Origin: Rhizopus arrhizus | Lineage: Eukaryota; Mucoromycota; Mucoromycetes; Mucorales; Rhizopodaceae | Assembly: GCA_024220505.1 (NCBI GenBank) | Contig: JAKZZE010000002.1 | Span: 1,984,001 to 2,048,000, forward strand | Length of the DNA: 64,000 nt | Reading direction: 5' to 3' | Part shown: positions 54,340 to 64,000 of the stretch, one piece after another | Numbering within the stretch: the stretch's first letter is position 1 | Layout: each line of letters begins with the position of its first letter | Notes under the pieces: model-generated | Seen by the model: the letters and a program-made list of their open reading frames with translations, nothing else | Told to the model about the DNA's origin: nothing | Database searches by the model: none | Made by a program: the position numbers and the translations under genes

Positions 54340-55476
54340 ATGCTTAGATCTATCACAAGTCGTGTCGTAAGTTCAACATTATTCAATGAAAGAGCAAAAT
54401 GGTTAATCTTTTATCTTAGATAAGCAGCAGTTATCCATCAACTGTCACTCGCCGTTTATTGGCTAATCAAGCTACATCTTCCACATCAGCCATCTCGTTT
54501 AAAAAGCATATCCGTCAGCGTCGTTATGGACCTGTTCCTGCTGCACCTCCACCTACTGCCGAAGATGCTGTAACCAACATTTTGTACAATACACCTGCTC
54601 CTAGTAAAGAACCTGAAAGTCGTCACATCTTGAATTGCTTAGTCCAAAATGAACCTGGTGTTCTTAGTCGCGTCTCTGGTATCTTAGCTGGTCGTGGATT
54701 CAACATTGAATCATTGGTTGTTGCAAAAACAGAGGTACCGGATCTCTCTCGTATGACTGTTATCTTTGATGGTTATAATGTACAAATTGAACAAGCAAGA
54801 CGTCAATTGGAAGATTTGGTAAGTGAAAGAGGCCGTAGGATGAGTTCCTTCTTTTCTGATGAGATTGATATAGGTTCCTGTTTGGGCAGTTTTGGATTAC
54901 ACAAAAACAAAATTGGTAGAGCGGGAGCTTTTATTGATTAAAGTGTCTATTCTCGGTCCTGAGCACTTGCACGAACAATTGCCTACTACTAAATTGGATA
55001 ATAAGGTTGAATATGAAGATGAAAACATTAATCGATATGAAAGTGTAAAAATTCTTAAAAAGCATGAAAAGGAGAGTAAAGCATTAATCCATAGTTTTAT
55101 TAGGAAAAACACATTGCTCCTTCCGATACCCTTCGCGAGACATTCTCGCATTTGCGCGCTTTGACTGAATTGACTCGTCTCTTTGATGGTAAGGTAGTGG
55201 ACGTCTCATCAGATTCGGTTATTATCGAATTGTGTGCTAAATCAGAACGCTTATCATCGTTCATGAAGCTTTGTAAGCCTTTTGGTATCCTTGAAGCATC
55301 AAGAACAGGTAAAGAGATTGAAAAAGAAAGTAGCAATCCTTGGCATTACTAATTCCTTTTATTTAGGTGTGATGGCCATGCCTAGATCTCCTGTTCACGA
55401 CCATTATGAACCACAAACTGAGCATTCTTACGAAGAAACTGAAGCTGTTGATGCTACCACACTTCCTCCTGGATAA
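54340..55476 (+). CDS. ILV6: Acetolactate synthase regulatory (small) subunit
   Basis: Regulatory subunit of acetohydroxyacid synthase, the first shared step of branched-chain amino-acid synthesis in mitochondria. It mediates valine feedback inhibition. Five exons (54340-54366, 54420-54818, 54874-55044, 55104-55308, 55367-55476) join to 303 residues. The first 35 residues (MLRSITSRV, then Ser/Arg-rich) look like a mitochondrial presequence. The ACT domain follows: RHILNCLVQNEPGVLSRVSG, GRGFNIESLVVAKTE, LSRMTVIFDG. The C-terminal conserved domain holds VWAVLDYTKTKLVERELLLIKV, LTELTRLFDGKVVDVSSDSV and KPFGILEASRTG. The region between 54,950 and 55,044 is a variable acidic insert typical of fungal Ilv6. 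The catalytic subunit ILV2 is not in this window. Confidence 0.93.
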
Positions 55477-55959
55477 ATTTACTCTTCAACACATTTATTG
55501 ATTAAATGTAGTCATTCAATTTTTTTATTGAAAAAATGCTTTGTATAAAATTCGTATAGTCATCAAAATAAACATGATTAAGCTTATGCTCATGTTGAGC
55601 AACTAATCAATAGCTCATAAGCTTGTTTTTATTTGTGGCAAAAAGAGAGATTGGATCAAGTGCACTGCATTTTAAATAATAGCCGCAAACCTCATTGTTC
55701 AGATTACTGGACATCTCAGAGATCACTCTTTTTGTCCTTGAAAAAGCGTTAGTTGATTTATTAGTACATTGTTAAATGATCATTTTAATGATACAAACTT
55801 CTTACCAGGTTTTGATTCAAAAGCTTATAACCTTTATTCTGAGCATCATCTTTGTTAAATAGAAATAAGTACTACATGTGTATGTAGTTTTCAGTTTTTT
55901 TTTACTGCGTAAATATTTTATTAGAACAAAAACAAAAGTTTTTCAAGCCTTTGCACTCT

Positions 55960-57950
55960 TTATTGCCTGCGCTTGCCCTTCAATTTCTTTCTGCTTTTTT
56001 CTATTTTTTCCCCATAGTATTCTTCATACTGGTCATCCTTGAATCGTGAATCAGCTTCCTGATGCTTTCTTTTACGTTGGGGATTAAATGAGCCAACCGA
56101 AAGAAGCGATTGCCATGTAGTGGCAGAGTCATAGAAGACAGGGTTTCCTCTCGTCAGGAAATCTTCAGATATATCACCGTGCTCATTTAAGTCTGGCTTT
56201 GGTAAATATTGGGCCAAGTGCTTCTTGCTTTCTTCATCTAGCTTATTCAAGATTTGAGGGATAAGATTCTATTAAATAAAGCTTTAGTTTGACGAACAAC
56301 AAAAAGACTAGTTCTATTTCTTACTTTAAGATTTGCTGCTACTAATGGGCTATCTTTATCTTGCAATAGATTATTGATTTTGGAGGAGGGTGTATTTTGT
56401 GTATTTACAATTAATTGGTTATCATTATTATTGGGTGAATTTACAATGCTTTCTGTCTCTGTACAAATTGGAGTATATTCCTCATCACTATTACTTCCGG
56501 ATTCATGTTGACCATGTTTCACGGTATTCTTTTTTACATTTTTCCTGTTGGATATTGGTTCTAGGCATTCTTTTTCAATTCGTTTTAGTTCAACTTTTGC
56601 TCGGTTAATATATTCGTGTTCAGCCTTTGCTTTTAACATACGGTCTCTATGATTTTTTTCCAGCTCATCAATAGCTTGGAAAGTAGATTCGAGTTCTGCT
56701 TTTGCTTGCTTGATACGTTCAACGTAGAGTTGCTCTTCATTAACTTTAGTTTTTCTAAAGCGCTCAAGTTCTTCTTTTTTTTCTTCTAAGCATCTTTGGG
56801 AATCATCCACCAAACGAGTAAGATCTTGGTATGCGTATCGTTGCTTTTCAATTTCTTCTTCAATACAAAATAATTCTACTTTTGCTTGATTGATACGATC
56901 TTCTTCTTTTCGTGCCAACTTAATATACTTCAGTGCCAAGTCCTTGTATGTATTTGTATGCCTGATAACACGTTCATATACAAGCATTTCTTGATTGGCA
57001 GTTTCAAGTTGAATACGGTTTGCAAATTCAATTTCTTGTTCAATATGCTCCTGATAAATTCTTTCTCGCTCATCCCTTGCCTTCTTGGCGCATTCTTCTT
57101 CAAGCTGCATGATTTTGATCAATTGCATCTTTGATCGCTCAAGCTCAACCTGATTTTGAAGAGTGCGGAGCTGATCAAAAGAATTTGGCTGAGTAGAAGA
57201 GGTAGATTGTAAGCCTGTAATTTCAGCGCACTGGCTTTGCTCAATTTTGCTACAAATATCTTGCTCCGTTTGGTCATGGGCGCGCAGTTGAATGTGCTGT
57301 TGCACGAATTCTTCGATGTATTTCAGCATGAATCTTTGAGATTGTGATTGACACTCAATTTGGACATGTTGCTGCATCTTTGCTTGTACATACTCTTGAA
57401 TTTGAGAAATGTCGACGCTTTGGATATCGATTTGATTATATTTTTGACCCAAGAATTGAAGGGATGCTTGGATAAAACCTTCAACACATGCTTTGTTCAA
57501 CTCTTGCTGATGAATATTGGTGTGGTTGTAAGCTTGCTTTTTAATATATTGTCTTTCATATTGCACTTGATATCTTTCTTGAAATTGGCCTAGCTTTGCG
57601 TTTACGGTCTTTAGTAACTCTTCAATGTATCGTTTTACACGTAATTTTCGTGATTCGTAGGTAGGAGGCTCTGAAGGGTAACGATTTACCGTGAGATCCC
57701 ATTCAGGCTGGTTTGGATAAAAGAGGGAGGCGTTGTTGGAAGTAAAGTTGTCATAGCAAGCTGTTGCTTCGGGTGGTGCAAGATGAGAGGTGACCTCAAC
57801 CTGGGTGGGTGAAGATAAACGGCTGCAATCGTTTTGGTTTGCTGGTTCATGGGCGGGTATTAAGTATGATGTATCTTTGTAGTAATCAGCAAGCGAAGGA
57901 GATTTACAGATATTGCGCGGTAATTTTTGATTAGTCGTTCCTTGGGTCAT
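55960..57950 (-). CDS. Coiled-coil protein with ASXH/DEUBAD-like C-terminus
   Basis: Two exons (56325-57950 and 55960-56268) encode 644 residues. Residues about 110-460 form long charged helices with a Glu/Lys/Gln-rich coiled-coil pattern, including repeated (K/R)IKQAKAELE, KAKAEHEYINRAKVELKRIE and INQAKVELFCIEE units. The C-terminal exon contains NLIPQILNKLDEESKKHLAQ, then YLPKPDLNEHG, EDFLTRGNPVFYD and WQSLLSVGSF. This spacing matches the Asx homology / DEUBAD fold, which in other proteins binds and tunes a BAP1- or UCH37-type deubiquitinase. The extreme C-terminus is basic and could be a nuclear localisation signal. I infer a nuclear scaffold or deubiquitinase cofactor. The DEUBAD call rests on remembered patterns and is moderately secure. 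Confidence 0.75.
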
Positions 57951-59088
57951 TAGATAGAAGATTGCAATAAGAAAGGAAAATAAGAATAAAAAAAGAGGGA
58001 AAAAAAGAGCTGTGTGATTTCTGTAGCTTTTTTTTTAAGCACAAAGTATATAAAAGCAAATGTATTTTTAAACAATACTAGCCAAAATTTCTTATCTTTT
58101 GTTTATTTTTGCTTTAAAGTGAAAGAGAAAAAAAGTAAATAAAAAAAACATACACCCTTTAAGTTGGCGTCATTTATATTTAAACACAGATGATACAATA
58201 AACAATAAACTCTAAACTATTTGGATGGTTTTGAAGTAGAAATAAACTAAACTGCCTGCTTCATAATGACAATCAAAAAAGGTTATGTAATACTTCATGC
58301 TATAGCATAGATATACAGATAATTTATCTTCATGTTTTCTTTAGTAGCTATACACGCAGTTTCCTTAAATCCAAAGATTATATAGAAAAAAGAAACATGG
58401 TTTGTACAAAACATCATTGTACTCAAAACGAGTAGTGATGGACTAAGCAGCCAGACATGTCTTTTAACTTGACTTAATTGCTTGGACGTGTAGTTTATAA
58501 TATAGGAGAAGAGAAGCTAGCGAAAACATATTCCCAAATTGAATAGAAGATGGTCTTTATACACGAACAGAATATGGTCGCTCATCCATATAAATATATC
58601 CTTGCTGCTATAAAGGGGATAGGAATAATCTGTTTTATAAAAATCATAAGCTTTTGTTTGTGGTTGCATAATTTACTATGGGCTTGGTTCTAGACACAGT
58701 GGAAACCAATTAAAAAGTATTAATAAATCTAAACTATCCATAAACAATATCAGCGCATTGTTTTTTGAAAATAAGCTTTGATGTTGTGAAACACATGCAA
58801 TAAAGCTAAGTTATAAGAATAAAAAGGAATATGTAAAGATCCAGAGTTACAAAGTATTCTTTGCTCTTTAGTTTTCTATTCTGTTGATCTTTTTTTTGAA
58901 TAACGATTTCTAAGTACACTCGAAGTCACTTTTATGATAAGATTCAAATATAAACTTGCTATCTAATAACCAATATTTTCTGCTTTGAGCTTACGTGCTT
59001 AAATGGCTTTAATGAAAGCTTGAGAATAAGTTTGCTGAAACTTCTTTTCATTATGGTTGTTAGTTTGATAGTAGTATGTCATAGATTA
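57951..59088. other. Intergenic region
   Basis: About 1.1 kb between the coiled-coil gene and the Fanzor element. AT-rich, no supportable gene. The last 20 bases (59069-59088) lie directly beside the element end and would correspond to the guide part of a Fanzor RNA if that RNA reads across the boundary. Confidence 0.5.
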
Positions 59089-59309
59089 CAGTTAAAGAAA
59101 CTAGGTGGGCCAATGAAAAAAAAATTTGGTCAATTTAAAATTGAATTGGGACACGGTTGCCAAAATGGGACACCAATGCGAAAATGGGACACAGATGGGA
59201 AAATGGGACAAAGGAGAGACAGAATGTTAGTTTTTTTTGGACGAATAATAATTGATTTTAAAATGTTTAACTCACCTTTTTTTGGAAAAAGCGAAAATGG
59301 AAATCAGAC
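59089..59309. repeat. Left TIR of the Fanzor element, with 19-bp tandem units
   Basis: Pairs with the reverse complement of 62518-62705. Units ending in GGGACAC occur four times between 59,138 and 59,211 (AAAATGGGACAC type), against two in the right TIR. This side lies downstream of the Fanzor gene. Confidence 0.9.
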
Positions 59310-59443
59310 ACAGGAGTTTTGTAGATTGAAGGTGGTTAGTACATTATCCGTAAGCTTAAGAAAAAAAACTTGTCCAACTTACACTGTACAGAAGTATGAG
59401 AGAGTCATATCAATCACACGGAAAGCTGGCCACTGGGATCTAA
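59089..59443 (-). ncRNA. Candidate guide-RNA (fRNA) region of the Fanzor
   Basis: In TnpB and characterised Fanzor systems the guide RNA scaffold comes from the DNA between the nuclease stop codon and the nearby transposon end, and the guide itself is the sequence just outside that end. Here that interval is 355 bases: 134 unique bases (59310-59443) plus the left TIR. The guide would be the reverse complement of the bases ending at 59,088. Position is the only evidence. I did not establish a conserved fold, and the boundaries are unknown. Confidence 0.35.
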
Positions 59444-62129
59444 CTAACGCACAAAGGCATCAAGACGCTGATTTTTGTTTTTTGCAGCAAATAAAAATAT
59501 ATCCAGTATGTTATGAGCAGCCATGATATCACGATTCCATATGATATTGCAATTGTTTTGCTTACATTTCAATACCATATGTACTCTTCGTTTTGATTTG
59601 GCGGTTACAACATTGTCTACGTTTCTAGTCTTGCATTTGTTGCAGATTTGGCTTGTTAAGTATTCATCCACCATGCAAATATCAAGCTGCTTTCCACAAT
59701 ATTTTTTTAAAGCCTTCTTAATCATCCGTACAGGAGCAGATTTATTTCCACGGAGGCTGGAACCAAACATACCATCACCAAAAGCAATGATGGTTTTCTT
59801 GGATCTTTTTTCGTGATCAATGGGAGCAGAAGGATAGTATCTATTCTCTTTCTTGGTAGATGTTCTTACGCCTGTAGTTGCTTTTTCATCGTATTTGGCA
59901 CTACCGTTAATGAAGCGTTTACAGATCTCATGAACACCTTTTTGTTTTCTAATGTAGCATTTGAACTTTAGCTTTGACGACCTACACAGATTTTTTCATG
60001 TTGCTTAAGTAAACAAGTAAAAAAAAAATATGTTTTTATTTACCAAGATTTTTCATTGTAGTAACTTGTAATATCGTCATATAAACTTAGTCTTTCTTTG
60101 CAAGCTTTTAAAAATTCTGCCATATTGGATGTCTTCAACGAGCTTAAATTAGAAATTTTCAAAAACTGACCCTTGTGCTGTTCTTGATGCTTTTTTCGTA
60201 TAGAATTCGCATCATTATAGCCACACAGATGATAGTACTCCTCCAAGCTTGTAGTCCTTTGCCTTCCGGATGTATCGACGGCAGTTACAAGTGTGGCAAC
60301 ACCAGGATCTACTCCCCAAATTTCACAGCCATTTTCAATATCTTCGAGGAAGTCCCCAGGCTGTTTTCCCAGTAGAGTATCTATTTGTTTTTTCTTCCTC
60401 ACTCTAGAAAAAAGGAAAGAAATCGAATACCCATCGGTATATATAACGTTTCTATGTATAACTTGATTGAATTAAGGCTCTTATTTTTCAATTCAACTAA
60501 GCCAACTTACTGAAACTGTTTTTTCCCTTCTGAAAGGCTTTTTCGAGTTCGAAATCCCATTTTGGAAAAGTTAAAAAGCCTATAGTAGAAGTCCGAGAGA
60601 GCCGATTTATCTTTAACACCTTTTGGGATATTTTCAATACCAGATTGCTGCAACAGTCGCCAGAGAGCTTGGGCATCTATTTGTATTGACTTCATCGCAA
60701 ATGAGTATACAGGTAAGATGAAAAAAAAGCGATAGCCTCGCCGATCCGTGTATTTAGCAGGCGTGAATGTTCCATCTTCAATTCTAGACTGGATACTTGT
60801 AATAAATTTCAAAAGAGCAGGTAAATGGGGCTCAAGCTTCCCTACTTTTTTCCCAAGCACTAGTGGTATTTTTGAATTAATGCTTTGCAGTACTTGTTCC
60901 TGTAAAGATTTGAAGCTTCGTCTATTGAGTATTGAAGTAAACGTGAGTTCTTTTAACTTCCTATAAATGTAGGACTTGGAGGCAAAGGTGGCTGGTTTTT
61001 CTTCCATAATATACACCTTCTCATTTATCTTTTGCTGAAGATAGAAAAACCATTTGAAGAATTCATGAGGTTTGGAGTACAGATCTTCCGCATCGCAGTT
61101 CATTGTCTGATATCGACTCCATAATGCATCCATCTTCTCTATGGTTTCTTCTAAACATTGATTTCTTTCTAAAGATGAGGGCCATATTGATTCCTGTTTC
61201 TGCTTTAATGTATAAACATAGTGAGAGAGTGCTTTTCTTTGGGCAACTGATAATTCTTTGCAATAGAAGGGAGAAGACATATCTGAAAAAGCTTCCAGAA
61301 AAAAGCGGGTTGTTCTCCTTTCATGGTTTTCATATACATGGTTGCGTATGAGTACATCGTATTGTTTACACATAATAGACAGAACAGACGAATATCCAAT
61401 ACTCTTGAGGGATTGCAGTATTGTTTCATTGGCTTGGCATTCGTTGCAAAATTCAACATAGTAATCTTGACAGTATTTAGGGACTTTTTTGCCATTGTCA
61501 GTTACAACAGTGAAAATAGAATAGACAAGGGTATGATCAATAATTGGCACTTGTTCCCCTTTGTTTAAAAGCTTCAAAAAAATATAGTTCATAAATAGTG
61601 AGCCTACGTGGATCGCTTTGGTTGTGTAGGCCACTACTGAAGCAATCTTTTCAGAAACCCTTGTGTCCGTACATATATTTTTTAAGGAGGATTTGATTGC
61701 AAAAGTTTCCTTTTTCTCATCAGGATTGTGAGATGGCTCCTTTTGCTTCTTTTTTGGGCAAAGGTTGGATGATGATCTTGAGTGAGTATGCAATCCGCAA
61801 GAAGGACATGCCTTTTCTGTATTGCTTTTTGTTTTCATTCTAAAGTCCTGCAAAGCAAGTTGTTTATCTATTTTTTTCTGTATCTTTTTGGAGGTAGGAG
61901 GAAGAGCACTAGGAGGCTGTGGAGTAGAAGCCTGTGAAGTAGAAGCCTGTGAACCAGAAGCAACTGAAGTGGTCAGAGCAGATGTAACTGATATATTATC
62001 AGAATTGACTTCTTGAAAAAAAGTAAGGAACATGATACCTCGCAATGTGTTATTTTGGTACTTACTCTTTAAAATCTTTCTTTTTGTTGACGAGCTCTTC
62101 GCGGGATCATTTTTATATCTTCGCTTCAT
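59444..62129 (-). CDS. Fanzor RNA-guided DNA endonuclease (eukaryotic TnpB homologue)
   Basis: Four exons (62066-62129, 60511-62011, 60044-60403, 59444-59981) join in frame to 820 residues with no internal stop. The N-terminal part is Ser/Thr-rich and basic, then has a zinc-knuckle-like CPSCGLHTHSRSSSNLCPKK. The middle 350 residues are helical. The RuvC-like nuclease follows. RuvC-I is EIWGVDPGVATLVTAVD with the catalytic Asp. The RuvC-II strand is TIIAFGDGMFGSS, where TnpB normally has Glu. A Glu stands 37 residues further in MVDEYLTSQICNKC, which also starts the zinc ribbon (CNKC ... CKQNNC). RuvC-III is WNRDIMAAHNIL with the last Asp. Fanzors use an RNA from their own locus to cut matching DNA. 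The protein is probably nuclear. Intron 1 is 54 bases and could be retained without breaking the frame. Neighbouring inverted repeats show it rides on a Tc1/mariner-type element. Confidence 0.88.
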
Positions 62130-62517
62130 TATCTATTATAATCTTCAGAAAGAAAATAAATGTTTATAGATTTGTTCAAGTTCTGTTACTTTCTATTGAG
62201 ATCCTTAATGACCAATGAAAATTTTTGATATATAACAGTAGCAAAACTGATTAATTGCTTTGGAGCATCTCAAAACTATAGCTTGTGGCGATCCAGCGTA
62301 ATTACTAGTCATATGCTTTTCTTGACTATTTAATTAATAGACTGGCAGGTAATGTAATTGGCTATACGGCTTATGTAATGTTATAAGATAATAAGCATTT
62401 TGCATAAAATTTATTCTACCTCATATTTTGTAATATACACAGTGGGGGCTAAGTAAATTTGTCCATTTTGAAGATGAATATTCATAACTTAAGCAATGGT
62501 TTCAGAAATTACTGCTT
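62130..62517. other. Promoter side of the Fanzor element
   Basis: The 390 bases between the Fanzor start and the right TIR. AT-rich and without a frame. It presumably holds the Fanzor promoter. No transposase remnant is visible. Confidence 0.5.
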
Positions 62518-62705
62518 TGTCCGATTTCCATTTTCGCTTTTTCCAAAAAAAGGTGAGTTAAACATTTTAAAATCAATTATTATTCGTCCAAAAAAAAAAA
62601 ACTAACATTCTGTCTCTCCTTTGTCCCATTTTCGCATTGGTGTCCCAATTCAATTTTAAATTGACCAAATTTTTTTTTCATTGGCCCACCTAGTTTCTTG
62701 CACTG
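62518..62705. repeat. Right TIR of the Fanzor element
   Basis: Reverse complement of the left TIR apart from two missing 19-bp units and a longer A run near 62,590-62,600. Outer end is AAGTTTCTTGCACTG-like followed by TA. Confidence 0.9.
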
Positions 62706-62708
62706 TAA

Positions 62709-63197
62709 TTCATACCAGCAAAGGTAGACGACGACTATTTCCAATTGTGCAAACTACCAGAAACAGAGCAGCATATGCTCTTTACTTGTATTCAAAAACA
62801 AGACCTGTGGAACGCAGCCTTCAAGAAATACTTATCAAATCCTAAAGATCCCAACTGCAGCTCAATATTCGAGGACCTATCTACACTTAGATTATCCAAG
62901 TATTACATCTTACACTACCATGACAAGTTTACAATCTATGATTTTTTTTGCTACAGTCATTCGATTCATTTGGAAAGCCCACTGGCAACAATTCTTTGAA
63001 CAGACTCCTATCTTGGATGAGATTGTCCTCAATCAAATCCAGAAGGAACTATTGAAACTATCCGCTTACAATTCTCTATTCTAATGCCTTTTGTATTTTT
63101 ATAAGTCACTGTTTCATACACTTGTATCGCTCTTAACCCTTATACTCTTTGATGAGTTTTAATAAATATTAAAATTTTCATCCATAAAAAAAAAAAA
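62709..63197 (+). mobile_element. LINE 3' end, copy 3
   Basis: The shortest copy of the LINE family. It starts at CATACCAGCAAAGGTAGACG, only a few bases after the Fanzor element's right TA, keeps the zinc-tail region (YFQLCKLPETEQHMLFTC) and ends in TTTCATCCAT plus 12 A. It shares the YFQLC variant with copy 2, so the two derive from a closer source than copy 1. Confidence 0.88.
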
Positions 63198-63359
63198 CTT
63201 CTATCATAGATTAATTTATAAATTAAGTAAAACTCGTATGTTAAAACAAACAAAAGCTTTATTTGGTTTGGTATGCTTTTAAATATAAATGAAGCAAGCA
63301 TGTAAGGTATTTTTAATGAAGGTATGATGGTGTTGTATAATGCAATGTTATATAATAAT

Positions 63360-64000
63360 CTATAATTTTTTCTTTACAAGTGGCATTTTTGCATCGTTTT
63401 CAGCTTTTTTCATTTTTACAACAACATGGTTGCCTGCTTCATCCATACTGACAAACTTATCGCCGTCCATAAATCCAGGCAAGGGTGATCTAGATCGACT
63501 ACTGGATGATTTACTAGAAGATCTGGTTGAGGCTAAACTACTGCTAGTACCTCCTCCTCCACGAAGAGCAATGCGACCAGATGGGGATAGTGAACGAATG
63601 GTTTGTAGATAGCTTTCTTGGAATGGTGATTGCTCTTTTTTAATATCCATAGGTAGATCAAATTTACTGGAAGTACCTTCTGCTAAACCATGATCTGCCG
63701 AAAAAAATAGAGTTAAATTGTGTCTATTACTTAATAAAGTTTTAAACAGGTTTTTTTTACCTCGTAAAAACCTATTAAAGCTTTAGTAAACAAGATATGT
63801 TATAAAGCACATAAAAACTTACTTGGATAACTCCACCCATCCACCGCCTACACGAACCATCACCAGCTGACTAGGCAAGATTCGACAATAAACAAGCCTT
63901 GGGTTCTCATCGCCAAACCAATATTTTCCTACTTCACCGGGTATCATCTTGACAGTGACACGGTTTGGGCTGGCATTTACGATATGACTCAGTTCCACAT
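63360..64000 (-). CDS. GAS2/GAR-domain protein, C-terminal part (runs off window)
   Basis: The 3' end of a gene that continues beyond 64,000. Exons seen are 63823-64000 (partial), 63761-63771 and 63360-63694. The first encodes the end of a GAS2-related (GAR) domain: KYWFGDENPRLVYCRILPSQ, then MVRVGGGWVELSK, continued by FLRDHGLAEG. GAR domains bind microtubules and occur in spectraplakins and Gas2. The tail of about 100 residues is Ser/Arg/Gly-rich (SLSPSGRIALRGGGGTSSS) and basic, likely disordered. The middle exon of 11 bases is a microexon that keeps the frame. The rest of the protein cannot be seen, so partner domains are unknown. Confidence 0.82.

Larger units (their letters stand above)
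59089..62705. mobile_element. Fanzor-carrying TIR transposon with TA target duplication
   Basis: A 3,617-bp element flanked by TA at 59087-59088 and 62706-62707. Inverted repeats of about 190-220 bp begin CAGT and share AAGAAACTAGGTGGGCCAAT, TTGGTCAATTTAAAATTGAA and TGTTTAACTCACC. The left repeat (59089-59309) has two extra 19-bp units compared with the right (62518-62705). TA duplication and the CAGT start fit the Tc1/mariner class. The only gene inside is the Fanzor nuclease on the minus strand. No transposase frame is present, so movement would need a transposase from elsewhere. High similarity of the two ends suggests recent activity. A truncated LINE abuts the right end. Confidence 0.88.

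Noticed and set aside
62130..62517. Hidden transposase in the Fanzor element
   Set aside because: No open frame or DDE motif is present here or on the plus strand of the element. The element appears non-autonomous.

Overview
The window looks like nuclear DNA of an early-diverging fungus of the Mucoromycota, most likely the order Mucorales. The evidence is AT-rich spacers with long homopolymers, many short GT-AG introns (about 45-100 bases), fungal housekeeping genes (ILV6, MET22/HAL2, TAL1, MVP1, CSC1-type channel, wax-synthase MBOAT) and a repeat fraction of Tc1/mariner, DIRS and LINE elements with Fanzor-type genes. I cannot name the species. I recognised no rRNA or tRNA gene and no CRISPR array.

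Layout. 1.6-4.7 kb: an Mvp1/SNX8 sorting nexin converging on a C2H2 zinc-finger gene. 7.9-14.0 kb: a nested transposon, a Tc1-like element (intact DD34E transposase, 135-bp inverted repeats, TA target duplication) with a complete-looking DIRS retrotransposon (gag, RT-RNase H-methyltransferase, tyrosine recombinase) inside one inverted repeat. 16.2-30.3 kb: a RhoGEF gene, a CSC1/TMEM63 channel gene, transaldolase, a decayed LINE, a 100-bp MITE and a GST-like gene. 31.3-36.2 kb: a small acidic orphan, a HutD-AstE/AspA fusion gene and a NAPE-PLD-like metallo-beta-lactamase gene. 36.3-46.6 kb: a repeat graveyard with a 5'-truncated LINE, a broken Fanzor-like gene, a TIR element carrying a PD-(D/E)XK gene fragment, a dead Tc1 transposase, a dead Rpn-like gene and a second LINE 3' end. 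47.3-58.0 kb: normal gene space (wax synthase, aldose 1-epimerase, polytopic membrane protein, MET22, ILV6, DEUBAD/ASXH-like coiled-coil protein). 59.1-62.7 kb: a Fanzor-bearing element. 62.7-64.0 kb: a third LINE 3' end and the C-terminus of a GAS2-domain protein that runs off the window.

The most interesting object is the 3,617-bp element at 59,089-62,705. It is bounded by long inverted repeats starting CAGT and by TA dinucleotides, as in Tc1/mariner elements. It holds no transposase. Its only gene, read by me as four exons encoding about 820 residues with no internal stop, is a Fanzor, the eukaryotic relative of TnpB RNA-guided nucleases. All RuvC signature regions and the zinc ribbon are visible. 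The 355 bases between its stop codon and the element end are the expected place for its guide RNA. A second Fanzor-like gene of a clearly different type lies broken at 38.08-39.66 kb.

All gene models were built by eye from reading-frame continuity, splice signals and remembered family motifs. No alignment, search or expression data were available.
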